Position numbers and translations under genes: made by a program. Shown here piece after piece: positions 52,111-60,822 of a stretch of 64,000 nt of DNA. Numbering within the stretch: the stretch's first letter is position 1; every line of letters starts with the position of its first letter. Location: NCBI RefSeq assembly GCF_900103585.1, contig NZ_FNHV01000002.1:363461-427460 (forward strand), given 5' to 3'. This DNA is from Streptomyces sp. cf386 (GTDB lineage Bacteria > Actinomycetota > Actinomycetes > Streptomycetales > Streptomycetaceae). Under the pieces are notes generated by a model that saw only the letters and a list, made by a program, of their open reading frames with translations, was not told the origin of the DNA and did not search any database.

Positions 52111-53676
52111 GTGCGCGGTGACTTGGAATGGGGCAGCATTCCGGAACTCGTCCGAACCGCGGCCGAGCGGTACGCGGACGCCGAGGCGGTGGTGGAGGGC
52201 CGCACCAGGATCACGTACGCCGAACTGGGCGCCCGCATCGAGCGCTCGGCGGCGGCCTGCATCGCGAACGGGGTCGCGCCGGGCGACCGGGTCGGCATCT
52301 GGGCGCCGAACACCCTGGACTGGATCGTGGCGGCGCTGGGCGCGGTGTCGGCGGGTGCGGTGCTGGTTCCTCTCAACACCCGCTTCAAGGGCGGGGAGGC
52401 GGCGGATGTGCTGCGGCGCAGCGGGGCACGGCTGCTGTTCGTGACGGGCACGTTTCTGGGGACGTCGTATGTGGCGTCGCTGCGTCGGGCCGTCGCGGAG
52501 GGGCGGGCACTGCCGGAACTGGAGCAGGTGGTGGTGCTGTCGGACGACGCCCCGGCGGACTTCCGGACCTGGAAGGACTTCCTGGCGAGCGGCGACGGGG
52601 TGCACGAGGCGGAGGTGCGGGCGCGCGCCGAGGCCGTGGACGGCTCCTGGCCGTCGGACATCGTCTTCACGTCCGGGACGACGGGCCGCCCGAAGGGCGC
52701 GGTCATCACCCACGCGCAGACGCTCCGCGCCTACGAGGTGTGGAGCGACCTGGCAGGCCTGCGGCAGGGCGACCGCTACCTCATCGTGAACCCCTTCTTC
52801 CACACCTTCGGCTACAAGGCCGGGGTCATCGCCTGTCTCATGCGGGGCGCGACGATGATCCCCCAGCCGGTGTTCAACGTGAACACGGCCCTCGCGAACA
52901 TCGCGGCGGAACGGGTGTCGGTGCTGCCGGGCCCGCCGACGCTGCACCAGTCCCTGCTGGACCATCCGGCACGGGACGCGTACGACCTCTCCGCGCTGCG
53001 CCTCGTCGTGACCGGCGCGGCGGTGGTACCGCTGCGGCTGGTGGAGCGGCTGCGCGGGGAACTGGGCGTCGGCACCGTCCTCACCGCATACGGCCTCTCG
53101 GAGGCCAGCGGCATCGTCACGATGTGCCGCCGCGGCGACGAACCGTCGGTGATCGCCTCGACCTCGGGCCGCGCGATCCCCGGCACGGAGGTACGCGTCG
53201 AGGCCCCGCTCGGCGAGCCCGGCGAGGTCCTGGTCCGCGGCTTCAACGTGATGTGCGGCTACTACGAGGACGCGGTGGCCACGGCGGAGGTCGTGACGCC
53301 GGACGGCTGGCTGCGGACGGGGGACGTGGGAGTGCTGGACGCGGCGGGGAATCTGCGGATCACCGATCGCATCAAGGACATGTTCATCGTGGGCGGCTTC
53401 AACGCGTACCCGGCGGAGATAGAACAGATCCTGGGACTGCACCCCGACGTGGCCGACGTCGCGGTGATCGGTGTACCGGACGCGCGGCTGGGCGAGGCCG
53501 GGAAGGCGTATGTGGTGCGCCGGCCCGGGGCGGTGCTGACCGGGGACGACCTGATCGCGTGGGCGCGGCGGGAGATGGCGAACTACAAGGTGCCGCGGGT
53601 GGTGGAGTTCCTGGGGGAGTTGCCGCGGAACGCGAGCGGGAAGGTGGTCAAGGGGGAGTTGCGGGGGAGGCGATGA
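52111..53676 (+). CDS. Acyl-CoA synthetase (FadD-type AMP-forming ligase)
   Basis: 521 aa ANL enzyme: IVFTSGTTGRPKGAVITHAQ (ATP loop), LTAYGLSEASGIVTMCRRGD, WLRTGDVGVLDAAGNLRITD, and the C-terminal Lys motif ELPRNASGKVVKGELRGR. Close in pattern to FadD3/FadD17-type steroid and aromatic-acid CoA ligases. GTG 52111 has GGAGG seven bases upstream. It stands divergent from the thiolase operon and would supply its CoA thioester. Monocistronic with a strong terminator. Confidence 0.92.
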   Translation: MRGDLEWGSIPELVRTAAERYADAEAVVEGRTRITYAELGARIERSAAACIANGVAPGDRVGIWAPNTLDWIVAALGAVSAGAVLVPLNTRFKGGEAADVLRRSGARLLFVTGTFLGTSYVASLRRAVAEGRALPELEQVVVLSDDAPADFRTWKDFLASGDGVHEAEVRARAEAVDGSWPSDIVFTSGTTGRPKGAVITHAQTLRAYEVWSDLAGLRQGDRYLIVNPFFHTFGYKAGVIACLMRGATMIPQPVFNVNTALANIAAERVSVLPGPPTLHQSLLDHPARDAYDLSALRLVVTGAAVVPLRLVERLRGELGVGTVLTAYGLSEASGIVTMCRRGDEPSVIASTSGRAIPGTEVRVEAPLGEPGEVLVRGFNVMCGYYEDAVATAEVVTPDGWLRTGDVGVLDAAGNLRITDRIKDMFIVGGFNAYPAEIEQILGLHPDVADVAVIGVPDARLGEAGKAYVVRRPGAVLTGDDLIAWARREMANYKVPRVVEFLGELPRNASGKVVKGELRGRR

Positions 53677-53680
53677 CGCG

Positions 53681-53720
53681 TCAGGGTCCGGGGACGCCGT
53701 GGTGCGTCCCCGGACCCTGA
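53681..53720. terminator. 17-bp perfect hairpin after the acyl-CoA synthetase
   Basis: TCAGGGTCCGGGGACGC pairs exactly with GCGTCCCCGGACCCTGA across a 6-base loop. It begins four bases after the acyl-CoA synthetase stop. No U-tract follows, as is common for Streptomyces terminators. Confidence 0.85.
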
Positions 53721-53760
53721 AACACCCCGAACTCGCCCCTGACTCACCCCGAACACGCCT

Positions 53761-53797
53761 CGGCCGCAGCGGCTTCCCCTCCGAGTCGCTGCGGCCG
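53761..53797. terminator. 11-bp perfect hairpin downstream of the repeat-peptide gene
   Basis: CGGCCGCAGCG and CGCTGCGGCCG with a 15-base loop, 20 bp downstream (in its direction) of the NNSMP peptide gene, on the minus strand. It can terminate that gene and back up the terminator at 53681 for the synthetase. Confidence 0.7.
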
Positions 53798-53815
53798 ATC
53801 CCCGTGGGATGAGGC

Positions 53816-54010
53816 CTACTTGTCGTCCAGGTCCAGGACGGCGGGTCCGGCAGGCATGGAGTTGTTGAGCGTCGTGATCGTCGTCTCCGCCTTGGCCGGC
53901 TCGCTCGGCATGGAGTTGTTCAGCGTGGTGATCGTCTCGTCCGCGACGGGCTCGCTGGGCATGGAGTTGTTGTCCGGAGAGAGGGTCTCGTCCTTCTTCT
54001 TGTCGCTCAT
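53816..54010 (-). CDS. Small repeat peptide (64 aa) with three NNSMP units
   Basis: MSDKKKDETLSPDNNSMPSE leads to three copies of a unit built on NNSMP[SA][EG]P, each preceded by Thr/Leu (TTLNNSMPSEP) and followed by a short linker. It is acidic, lacks a signal peptide and ends LDLDDK. Streptomyces genomes have small proteins with such repeats, sometimes called sigma-like, next to AfsR/SARP genes. The adjacent minus-strand SARP-NB-ARC-TPR gene is 217 bp upstream. AGAGGA lies ten bases before ATG 54010. A RiPP precursor, a signal peptide or a regulator partner are all possible; none is proven. Confidence 0.75.
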   Translation of the reverse strand: MSDKKKDETLSPDNNSMPSEPVADETITTLNNSMPSEPAKAETTITTLNNSMPAGPAVLDLDDK

Positions 54011-54227
54011 GGGATCGTGTTCCTCTTTTTCGGTGATGAGACAGGAACGCCCGCCCGGTAACTCCCCCGAGGATTGCCGGACGGGCGCTCGGAGCCGCAG
54101 ACTAACCGGCCGGGCTCCATGTCGGACTGCCTGCCCCCCGTGGCGACGGTCCGACTGAATATGAGTTTGTCGGGTGGAGATAAACGAACGCTGAACGCCC
54201 GAAATCCCCAGGTCAGCAGCCCACCCG

Positions 54228-57194
54228 CTACAGCGCCGCGGCCGACGTGAGCAACGCGCGCACCTCCTCGGCCTCCACCGCGCTGCTCTGCTCATAGAGG
54301 TTGAGCGCCTCACGCCAGCACGCGCGCGCCCGGTCCGCCTGTCCGAGTGCCGCGAGCGAACGCCCCAGGAGTGTCAGGACGTTGCCCTGAATGCGGTCAC
54401 CGCCGATGCAGCCCAGCGCGAGCGCCTGCTCGGCGTGCTGGGCGGCCTGCGCGGGGCGGTGATCGGCCGCGTGCACCTCGGCGATGCGGAAGTGGGTGAC
54501 GCCCTCCCACAGCCGCTGCCGATGGTCGTTGAAGAGGCCGAGCGCGTCGGAGAACTGGCTCAGCGCCTCCGTGTAATGGCCCGCCCGGGTCAGCGCGACG
54601 CCCAGCTGGAAGTGGCCGTTGGCCAGGCGCACGGTCCGGCCGACCTCGGTGTGCACGGCGAGCCCGCTCCGGGCGATCTCCACGGCCTTCGTGATGTTGC
54701 CCATGCCGAGGTGGGCACGGGACAGATTGCCGAGGACGGTCGCCTCGAAGAGGCGGTTCCCCGCCGCCCGCAGACCTTCGAGGGCCTGGTCGAAGAAGAC
54801 CTTGCCGTCGGCGAACCGGTTCTGGTGCAGGCAGATGAGCCCCCGGTTGTTGGCGACCCAGCTGACGGCGATGGAGTCGTGCGCGCTCGCCGCCAGCTCC
54901 ATGGCGACGCGCGCCTCCTGCTCCGCCTGCTGAATACGTCCGGAGACCAGCAGCACATCGCTGAGCACCGTACGGGCCCTGCCCTCCGCCCGTTCGTGGC
55001 CCGCGACGCGGGTGGCCTCGCAGGTGGCCTTCGCCGTCATCTCGTACTGATGCGAGTTGGCCCCCGACTCGGTCAGGTCCTTCGCCGCCCAGAGCAGATC
55101 GACGGCCCGCCGCAGCCGCTCCGTCCCCGCCGCCTGCCGTACGCAGGCCAGCAGTTGCCCGGCCTCCGTGTACAGCCAGTCGAGGGCCGCAGCGGCCTCG
55201 GTGAAGTGCAGCCCCGGATAGCGCGTGGGCTCCAGGTGGTCGGTCAGCCGGTCCTCGCCGTGCTCGATCGCGTACACCTGCGCGGTCGTCGCCAGATAGA
55301 AGTCCAGCAACCGCGACAACGCCTCGTCCCGTTCGCTCGGCTGCTCGTCCCGCTCCGCGCACGCACGCGCGTAGAGCCGGACCAGATCGTGGTACCGATA
55401 GCGCCCGGGCGCCGCCGACTCCAGTAAAGAGGTGTCGACGAGGGACTCCAGCAGCTCCTCCGTGTCCTCCGGCGCCAGATCCAGTACGGCCGCGGCCGCA
55501 GCGAGCGAGATGTCCGGTCCGTCGGCCATCCCCAGCAGCCGGAACGCGCGCGCCTGGGCGGCGTCCAGGGCGCCGTAGCCCAGCTCGAAGGTCGCCTTCA
55601 CCGCGAGGTCGCCGGCCTGGAGCTCGTCGAGCCGGCGCCGTCCGTCGGCGAGCTTGGCGGCGAGCACGGACACCGTCCAGGTGCGGCGGGCCGCCAGCCT
55701 GGAGGCGGCGATGCGGATGGCCAGCGGCAGGAATCCGCACGCGGCGACGACGTCCAGCGCCGCCTCCCGCTCGGACGCGACCCGCTCCTCGCCGACGATC
55801 TTCGTGAAGAGGGACAGCGCCTCGTCCGGGGACATCACGTCCAAGTCGACTAGATGCGCCCCGGCGAGGTCCACCATCCGCACCCGGGACGTCACCAGCG
55901 CCGCGCAGCCCTCCATGCCCGGCAGCAGCGGGCGTACCTGGGCGGCGTCGCGGGCGTTGTCCAGCAGGACCAGGATCCGGCGGCCGTCCAGCAGCGAGCG
56001 GTACAGCGCGGCCCGCTCCTCCAGCGAGTCCGGGATCGCCGAGTCCGCGGTGCCCAGGGCCCGCAGGAAGGAGCCCAGTACGGTCTCCGGTTCGGCCGCG
56101 CGCGGGCCCGCGCCCTGGAGGTCGACGTAGAGCTGTCCGTCGGGGAAGGCCGACCGCGACTGGTGCGCCACGTGCACGGCCAGCGTCGTCTTGCCCACGC
56201 CGCCGATGCCGGCCAGCGCCGACACCGCCATCACCCGGCCCTCGGTCCCCGAGGCCGACGCCAGCACCTCGCTCAGCTCACGCACGAAGGTCGACCGCCC
56301 CGTGAAGTCGGGGACACTCGCGGGCAGTTGCGCGGGGCGCACCTGAACCACCCCCGGCTCCGCCGCCGGCGCCGACGGTTCCGCGAGGCCGGGGTCCGCC
56401 TGCAGGATCCGCTGCTGGAGCTCCTTCAGGCCGGGACGCGGATCCACGCCCAGCTCGTCCGCCAGCAGGCGCCGCGTGTCCGCGTACACCGCCAGCGCCT
56501 CCGCCTGCCGCCCGCTGCGGTACAGCGCCAGCATCAGCAGCTCCCGCAGCCGCTCGCGCAGCGGGTGCTCCGCCGTCAGCGCCGTCAGCTCGGAGACCGC
56601 CTCGGCGTGGCAGCCCTGCTCCAGGTCCATGTCGAGGCGGGATTCGAGGAGTTGAAGCCGCCATTCCCCCAGCCGGACCCGCTGGGCCTCCGCGTACGGC
56701 CCCGGGACCCCCGCCAGCACCTCGCCGTCCCACAGCGCCAGCGCCCGTCCGAGCACCTCCCGGGCATGGCACAGATCCCCGGCGTTACGCGCCTTCTCCG
56801 CCTCCGCCGCCAGCTCCTGCGCCGCCGCCAGGTCGAGCGCGCCCTCGGCCAGGCCCCGCACCGCGTAGCCGCCCGACTCGCTCACCAAGACCCCGGGGTC
56901 CAGCACCTTCCGCAGCCGGGAGGCGTACGTCCGGACCGCCGCCAGCGCCTGCGAGGGCGGCTCCTCGCCCCACAGGGCGTCGATCAGCTCCGCCGCGGTC
57001 GCCGTACGGCCCTCGCGCAGCAGCAGGGCCGCGAGCAGGGCGCGTTGCTGGGGAGAGCCGGTGGGGAGCTGGTCCTCGCCGCGCCAGGCGCGTACGGGAC
57101 CGAGCACGCTGAATCGCAGCGCCGCCGCGGGCTCCGTCGCATCTGTCGAGGAGCCGGGACGCCTCTGCTCCGGCACTCGCGGTACCCCGTCCAT
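54228..57194 (-). CDS. AfsR/SARP-family regulator with BTAD, NB-ARC and TPR domains
   Basis: 988 aa. N-terminal OmpR-like SARP DNA-binding domain (RFSVLGPVRAWRGEDQLPTG, LIDALWGEEPPSQALAAVRT, YASRLRKVLDPGVLVSESGG), then the bacterial transcriptional activator domain, an NB-ARC NTPase (Walker A ALAGIGGVGKTTLAVHVAHQ, ILVLLDNARDAAQVRPLLPG, GFLPLAIRIAAS) and TPR-like repeats (GNRLFEATVLGNLSRAHLGM, GHFQLGVALTRAGHYTEALS). It is the size of AfsR-type global regulators. It sits next to the NNSMP peptide and 219 bp from the amidohydrolase. Target genes are unknown. Confidence 0.93.
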   Translation of the reverse strand: MDGVPRVPEQRRPGSSTDATEPAAALRFSVLGPVRAWRGEDQLPTGSPQQRALLAALLLREGRTATAAELIDALWGEEPPSQALAAVRTYASRLRKVLDPGVLVSESGGYAVRGLAEGALDLAAAQELAAEAEKARNAGDLCHAREVLGRALALWDGEVLAGVPGPYAEAQRVRLGEWRLQLLESRLDMDLEQGCHAEAVSELTALTAEHPLRERLRELLMLALYRSGRQAEALAVYADTRRLLADELGVDPRPGLKELQQRILQADPGLAEPSAPAAEPGVVQVRPAQLPASVPDFTGRSTFVRELSEVLASASGTEGRVMAVSALAGIGGVGKTTLAVHVAHQSRSAFPDGQLYVDLQGAGPRAAEPETVLGSFLRALGTADSAIPDSLEERAALYRSLLDGRRILVLLDNARDAAQVRPLLPGMEGCAALVTSRVRMVDLAGAHLVDLDVMSPDEALSLFTKIVGEERVASEREAALDVVAACGFLPLAIRIAASRLAARRTWTVSVLAAKLADGRRRLDELQAGDLAVKATFELGYGALDAAQARAFRLLGMADGPDISLAAAAAVLDLAPEDTEELLESLVDTSLLESAAPGRYRYHDLVRLYARACAERDEQPSERDEALSRLLDFYLATTAQVYAIEHGEDRLTDHLEPTRYPGLHFTEAAAALDWLYTEAGQLLACVRQAAGTERLRRAVDLLWAAKDLTESGANSHQYEMTAKATCEATRVAGHERAEGRARTVLSDVLLVSGRIQQAEQEARVAMELAASAHDSIAVSWVANNRGLICLHQNRFADGKVFFDQALEGLRAAGNRLFEATVLGNLSRAHLGMGNITKAVEIARSGLAVHTEVGRTVRLANGHFQLGVALTRAGHYTEALSQFSDALGLFNDHRQRLWEGVTHFRIAEVHAADHRPAQAAQHAEQALALGCIGGDRIQGNVLTLLGRSLAALGQADRARACWREALNLYEQSSAVEAEEVRALLTSAAAL

Positions 57195-57377
57195 CGCAGT
57201 CCCCCTAGGACCCGTTTACATCTCCGCCAGTTTGCCTTGTTCCGGCAGATGCGTCAGCTGTGGAGTGGCTGATCACAGGTAGACGCGCGGGATATCACAA
57301 GGCCCTCACGTGCTCTCCGCACAGTGGTGGCCGGTGATGGCCCCTCCCGCGCAGTCGACGGCATGGCTACGGCATAG

Positions 57378-57392
57378 CTGACGGGTCGTCAG
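57378..57392. promoter_or_regulatory. TetR-type operator candidate, copy 8
   Basis: CTGACGGGTCGTCAG followed by ATCGG, 21 bp upstream of the amidohydrolase ATG 57414 (GTG 57405 lies 12 bp away). CATAGCT overlaps its left edge as a -10-like element. Confidence 0.7.
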
Positions 57393-57413
57393 ATCGGCGC
57401 TACCGTGAGCGCC

Positions 57414-58646
57414 ATGGACACCGAGACGACGTTTCCCCTGATCATCTCCGTCGACGACCACACGGTGGAGCCGCCGACCGTCTGGCAGGACCGGCTGCCG
57501 AAGAAGCACCAGGACGTCGGGCCGCGCATAGTCCGCGCGCCACTGAAGGAAATGACCTTCCTGGGCGGCCGGTTCAAGCCCGTCATGGGCCGGCCGGGCG
57601 ACGACGGCCCCATCGGCGACTGGTGGGTCTACGAGGACCTGCACCGCCCCCTCACCCGCCTCGACACGGCCGTCGGCTACGACCGGGACGAGATCAAGCT
57701 GGAGGTCATCACCTACGAGCAGATGCGCCCGGGTTCGTACGACGTCCCCGCCCGCCTCGCCGACATGGACGTCAACCACGTCCAGTCCGCCCTCTGCTTC
57801 CCGACCTTCCCGCGCTTCTGCGGCCAGACCTTCACCGAGGCGCAGGACCACGAGCTGGGCCTGCTGTGCGTCCAGGCCTACAACGACTGGATGGTGGAGC
57901 AGTGGTGCGGCCCGGACGCCCGAGGCCGGCTCATCCCGCTCACCCTCATCCCCCTCTGGGACGCCGAACTGGCCGCCGCCGAGGTCCGCCGCAACGCCGC
58001 CCGCGGCGTGCGCGCCGTCGCCTTCTCCGAGATACCCCCGCACCTCGGGCTCCCCTCCGTCCACACCGACGCCTGGGACCCCTTCCTCGCCGCCTGCGAC
58101 GAGACCGGCACGGTGGTCGCGATGCACATCGGCTCCAGCAGCCGTATGCCTTCGACCTCCGCGGACGCGCCGCCCGCCGTCGGCTCCACCATCACCTTCG
58201 CCAACTGCTGCTTCTCGATGGTCGACTGGCTGATGAGCGGCAAGTTCGAGCGCTTTCCGAACCTCAAGGTCATGTACGCGGAGGGCCAGATCGGCTGGAT
58301 TCCGTACATCCTGGAGCGCGCCGACGTCGTCTGGGAGGAGAACCGCGGCTGGGGCGGCGTCGCCGACAAGGTCCACCGCCCGCCGTCCGAGCTGTTCGCC
58401 GACCACGTATACGGCTGCTTCTTCGACGACGCCTTCGGGCTCCGCAACCTGGACGCGATAGGGGTCGGGAACGTCCTGTACGAGACCGACTACCCCCACT
58501 CCGACTCGACCTGGCCGAAGTCCCGCGAGGTCGGCGAGGCGCAGATGGGGCACCTGGACGCGGACGTGGTCGACCGGATCGTACGGCGCAACGCGATCGA
58601 GCTGCTGGGGCTGACGGACGACGGGCTGTGGCCGGGGAGCGCATGA
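57414..58646 (+). CDS. Amidohydrolase-2 family metal-dependent hydrolase/decarboxylase
   Basis: 410 aa. The start of the TIM barrel is PLIISVDDHTVEPPTVWQDR (the DxH metal ligands), followed by LMSGKFERFPNLKVMYAEGQ and NVLYETDYPHSDSTWPKS with the last Asp ligand region. AMHIGSSSRMPSTSADAPPA holds a further His. This matches the ACMSD/gamma-resorcylate decarboxylase-related group common in steroid and aromatic catabolism. ATG 57414 is preferred; GTG 57405 adds three residues. The site at 57378 places it in the same regulon as the thiolases. Confidence 0.9.
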   Translation: MDTETTFPLIISVDDHTVEPPTVWQDRLPKKHQDVGPRIVRAPLKEMTFLGGRFKPVMGRPGDDGPIGDWWVYEDLHRPLTRLDTAVGYDRDEIKLEVITYEQMRPGSYDVPARLADMDVNHVQSALCFPTFPRFCGQTFTEAQDHELGLLCVQAYNDWMVEQWCGPDARGRLIPLTLIPLWDAELAAAEVRRNAARGVRAVAFSEIPPHLGLPSVHTDAWDPFLAACDETGTVVAMHIGSSSRMPSTSADAPPAVGSTITFANCCFSMVDWLMSGKFERFPNLKVMYAEGQIGWIPYILERADVVWEENRGWGGVADKVHRPPSELFADHVYGCFFDDAFGLRNLDAIGVGNVLYETDYPHSDSTWPKSREVGEAQMGHLDADVVDRIVRRNAIELLGLTDDGLWPGSA

Positions 58647-58692
58647 GAGAGCCGCGGCCCCCGGAGGGGACCGCGGCGCACATCTACGGCCG

Positions 58693-59595
58693 TCAGCCGA
58701 GGAACACCGAAGAGATCGTGTCGTCGAAGTCGATCGCGGCCAGGTCGGCGATGTTGCCCTGAACCACCTTGGACTCGCCCTTGCAGTCCTTCTCGGACCA
58801 GATCTTCAGGGTGCCGGACGCCTGGAGGGAGGAGGCGGAGTCGTCACGGCCGACGTTCTGGCACCCGGACCCGGCCAGGCCCTCGGAGGGGTCGCCGAAG
58901 TTGGGCTCGTCGGAGAGGGTGACGCTGGTGGCGGGGGCGGCCGTACCGGTGTCGCCCTGCTCCTGTCCCTGCTCCTGCTCTTCGGCAGGGGCGCCCGCCT
59001 TCTGCCCGTCCGGCGTCACGCCGAACCACGTGCCGCCCACACCCTGCCCGTTGGTGTCGCCGGGCTTGAGATCCTTGCTGAAGCGGTAGACCGGCCAGCC
59101 GTCGATGGTCACCTGGAGGTTGCCGTCGGCACGCTCGACGACGCCGACGTCGGACTTGTTCACGCCGTCGACGAAGATCTTGCCGCCCGGGGCGACGAGG
59201 ACCGGCGGCCAGGTGGTGGCGCACTCGCCCGCGCAGTTCGACTTGGACGGGTCGGCGGTGTCCTTGTCGAAGCGGTAGAGGGTGAAGCCGGAGCCGTTGA
59301 CGACGACGGGGTTCAGGTCGCCGGCGGAGGCCGCGCTCAGCTGCACCCACTTCTTGGCGACCGGCTTGCTCGCGGGCTTGCCCGGGCTGGTGGCCCAGTC
59401 GCCGGTGCCGGGGGCGGCGTTGTTCTGCTTGGCCGTACCGCTGTTGAAGCTCAGGTTCCCCAGGGCCGATCCCGCGCCGGACCCCACGGCGGATCCGGCG
59501 GCGGAGGAGTCCCCGCCCGTTCCGTTGCAGGCGGTCAGCAGCAGGGCCGCGGCGGCTGTGGTGGCGGCGATCGCGGCGATGCGGTTGCGGATCAT
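58693..59595 (-). CDS. Lipoprotein with Lipoprotein_15/SCO0930-type repeats
   Basis: 300 aa. The signal peptide ends in the lipobox LLLTACNGTGG. Two COG4315-like repeats follow: FTLYRFDKDTADPSKSNCAG with CATTWPPVLVAPGG, and VYRFSKDLKPGDTNGQG with WFGVTPDGQK. A Gln/Glu/Gly-rich linker precedes a C-terminal domain (GCQNVGRDDSASSLQASGTL, IADLAAIDFDDTISSVFLG) that looks like a beta/gamma-crystallin-type module. ATG 59595 has GGGGAGA six bases upstream. Surface-anchored; function unknown. Confidence 0.88.
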   Translation of the reverse strand: MIRNRIAAIAATTAAAALLLTACNGTGGDSSAAGSAVGSGAGSALGNLSFNSGTAKQNNAAPGTGDWATSPGKPASKPVAKKWVQLSAASAGDLNPVVVNGSGFTLYRFDKDTADPSKSNCAGECATTWPPVLVAPGGKIFVDGVNKSDVGVVERADGNLQVTIDGWPVYRFSKDLKPGDTNGQGVGGTWFGVTPDGQKAGAPAEEQEQGQEQGDTGTAAPATSVTLSDEPNFGDPSEGLAGSGCQNVGRDDSASSLQASGTLKIWSEKDCKGESKVVQGNIADLAAIDFDDTISSVFLG

Positions 59596-59838
59596 GTCGG
59601 TCTCCCCGTGTCTCGGCGCCCGGACCTCCCGAGCCGCCACCACCCAGTACGAGCCCCCCTCGGGCCGTCCTCACCCGGTGACACCCCTGAGACACGAACG
59701 CGACGGGCTGCGGCCAATCGCACGAAGATCGCGATATTCCATGCACGTTCGGCATGGAGGGCGCCGCCGTCTCCTGGATCGGCCTGTGCCCCTTGTCTCT
59801 TGCGCCGCCAAGCCGGACGATGGCGCCCGACCACACAT

Positions 59839-59853
59839 ATGACGGAGCGTCAG
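59839..59853. promoter_or_regulatory. TetR-type operator candidate, copy 9
   Basis: ATGACGGAGCGTCAG followed by ATCG, 17 bp upstream of the LLM oxidoreductase GTG 59871. CATATG at its left edge is a -10-like element. Confidence 0.7.
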
Positions 59854-59870
59854 ATCGAAGAGGAGTGCGT

Positions 59871-60815
59871 GTGTCCATCCAAGTCCCGCCGGACGGGCGG
59901 ACGCTGTACGGCATCCAGCTCCCCGTCCAGTCGCAGAGCACGATCTACGCCGAACCCTGGGAGGCCGCCGCCGGCCCGGACGACCTGGCGGCCGTGGCCC
60001 GCGCCGCCGACCGCGCCGGCTTCGCCTACGTCGCGAGCTGCGACCACGTCGCCATCCCACGCCGCCTGGCCTCCGCGATGAGCACGGTCTGGTACGACCC
60101 CGTCGCCACGCTGGCCTTCCTGGCGGGCGTGACCGAGCGCGTACGGCTGCTCAGTCACGTAGCGGTCGTCGGCCTGCGGCACCCCCTTCTCACCGCCAAG
60201 CAGTACGCCACCCTCGATCAGCTCAGCGGCGGCCGGCTGATCCTCGGGGTCGGGGCCGGGCACGTAAGGGAGGAGTTCGAGGCGCTGGGGGTCGACTTCG
60301 AGCGCCGCGGTTCCGTACTGGACGAGTCGATCGACGCCCTGCGCGTCGCCCTCGGCCCCGACGAGTTCCCCGAACACCACGGCAAGCTCTACGACTTCGA
60401 GGGCCTCGGCCAGCTGCCGCGCCCCGCCCAGGACCGCGTCCCGCTCTGGGTCGGCGGATCGTCCCCGGCCGCCGTGCGCAGGGCCGCGCTGAAGGGGGAC
60501 GGCTGGCTGCCGCAGGGTGACCCGCGCGAGCGGCTCCCCGCGCAGATCGCCCGGGTACGGCGGTTGAGGGAGGAGGCGGGCGTCGAGGGGCCGTTCGTCA
60601 TGGGCGCCATCGTCGAGCCCCTGTACGTCGGGACGCCCACCTGGGACGTCGGGCGCCGGACGATCGCCGGGGCGCCGGACGCCCTCGCCGAGTCCCTGCG
60701 GGCGTACCGGGCGATGGGGGTGGACCAGGTCCAGGTGCGGTTCCGGAGCCGTGGCTGCAGTGAACTCACCGACCAGATAGGGGCGTTCGGGGCAGAGATT
60801 GGGCCGCTGCTGTAG
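59871..60815 (+). CDS. LLM-class F420-dependent oxidoreductase
   Basis: 314 aa luciferase-like monooxygenase fold: YGIQLPVQSQSTIYAEPWEA, GFAYVASCDHVAIPRRLASA, TERVRLLSHVAVVGLRHPLL, TAKQYATLDQLSGGRLILGV (the LSGGRL motif) and VPLWVGGSSPAAVRRAALKG. This is the TIGR03619/F420 type. GTG 59871 has AGAGGAG five bases upstream; the longer open frame crosses the operator. The site at 59839 places it in the regulon. Role: probably redox step of CoA-linked catabolism or an F420-dependent dehydrogenase. Confidence 0.9.
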   Translation: MSIQVPPDGRTLYGIQLPVQSQSTIYAEPWEAAAGPDDLAAVARAADRAGFAYVASCDHVAIPRRLASAMSTVWYDPVATLAFLAGVTERVRLLSHVAVVGLRHPLLTAKQYATLDQLSGGRLILGVGAGHVREEFEALGVDFERRGSVLDESIDALRVALGPDEFPEHHGKLYDFEGLGQLPRPAQDRVPLWVGGSSPAAVRRAALKGDGWLPQGDPRERLPAQIARVRRLREEAGVEGPFVMGAIVEPLYVGTPTWDVGRRTIAGAPDALAESLRAYRAMGVDQVQVRFRSRGCSELTDQIGAFGAEIGPLL

Positions 60816-60822
60816 GGCCGCT

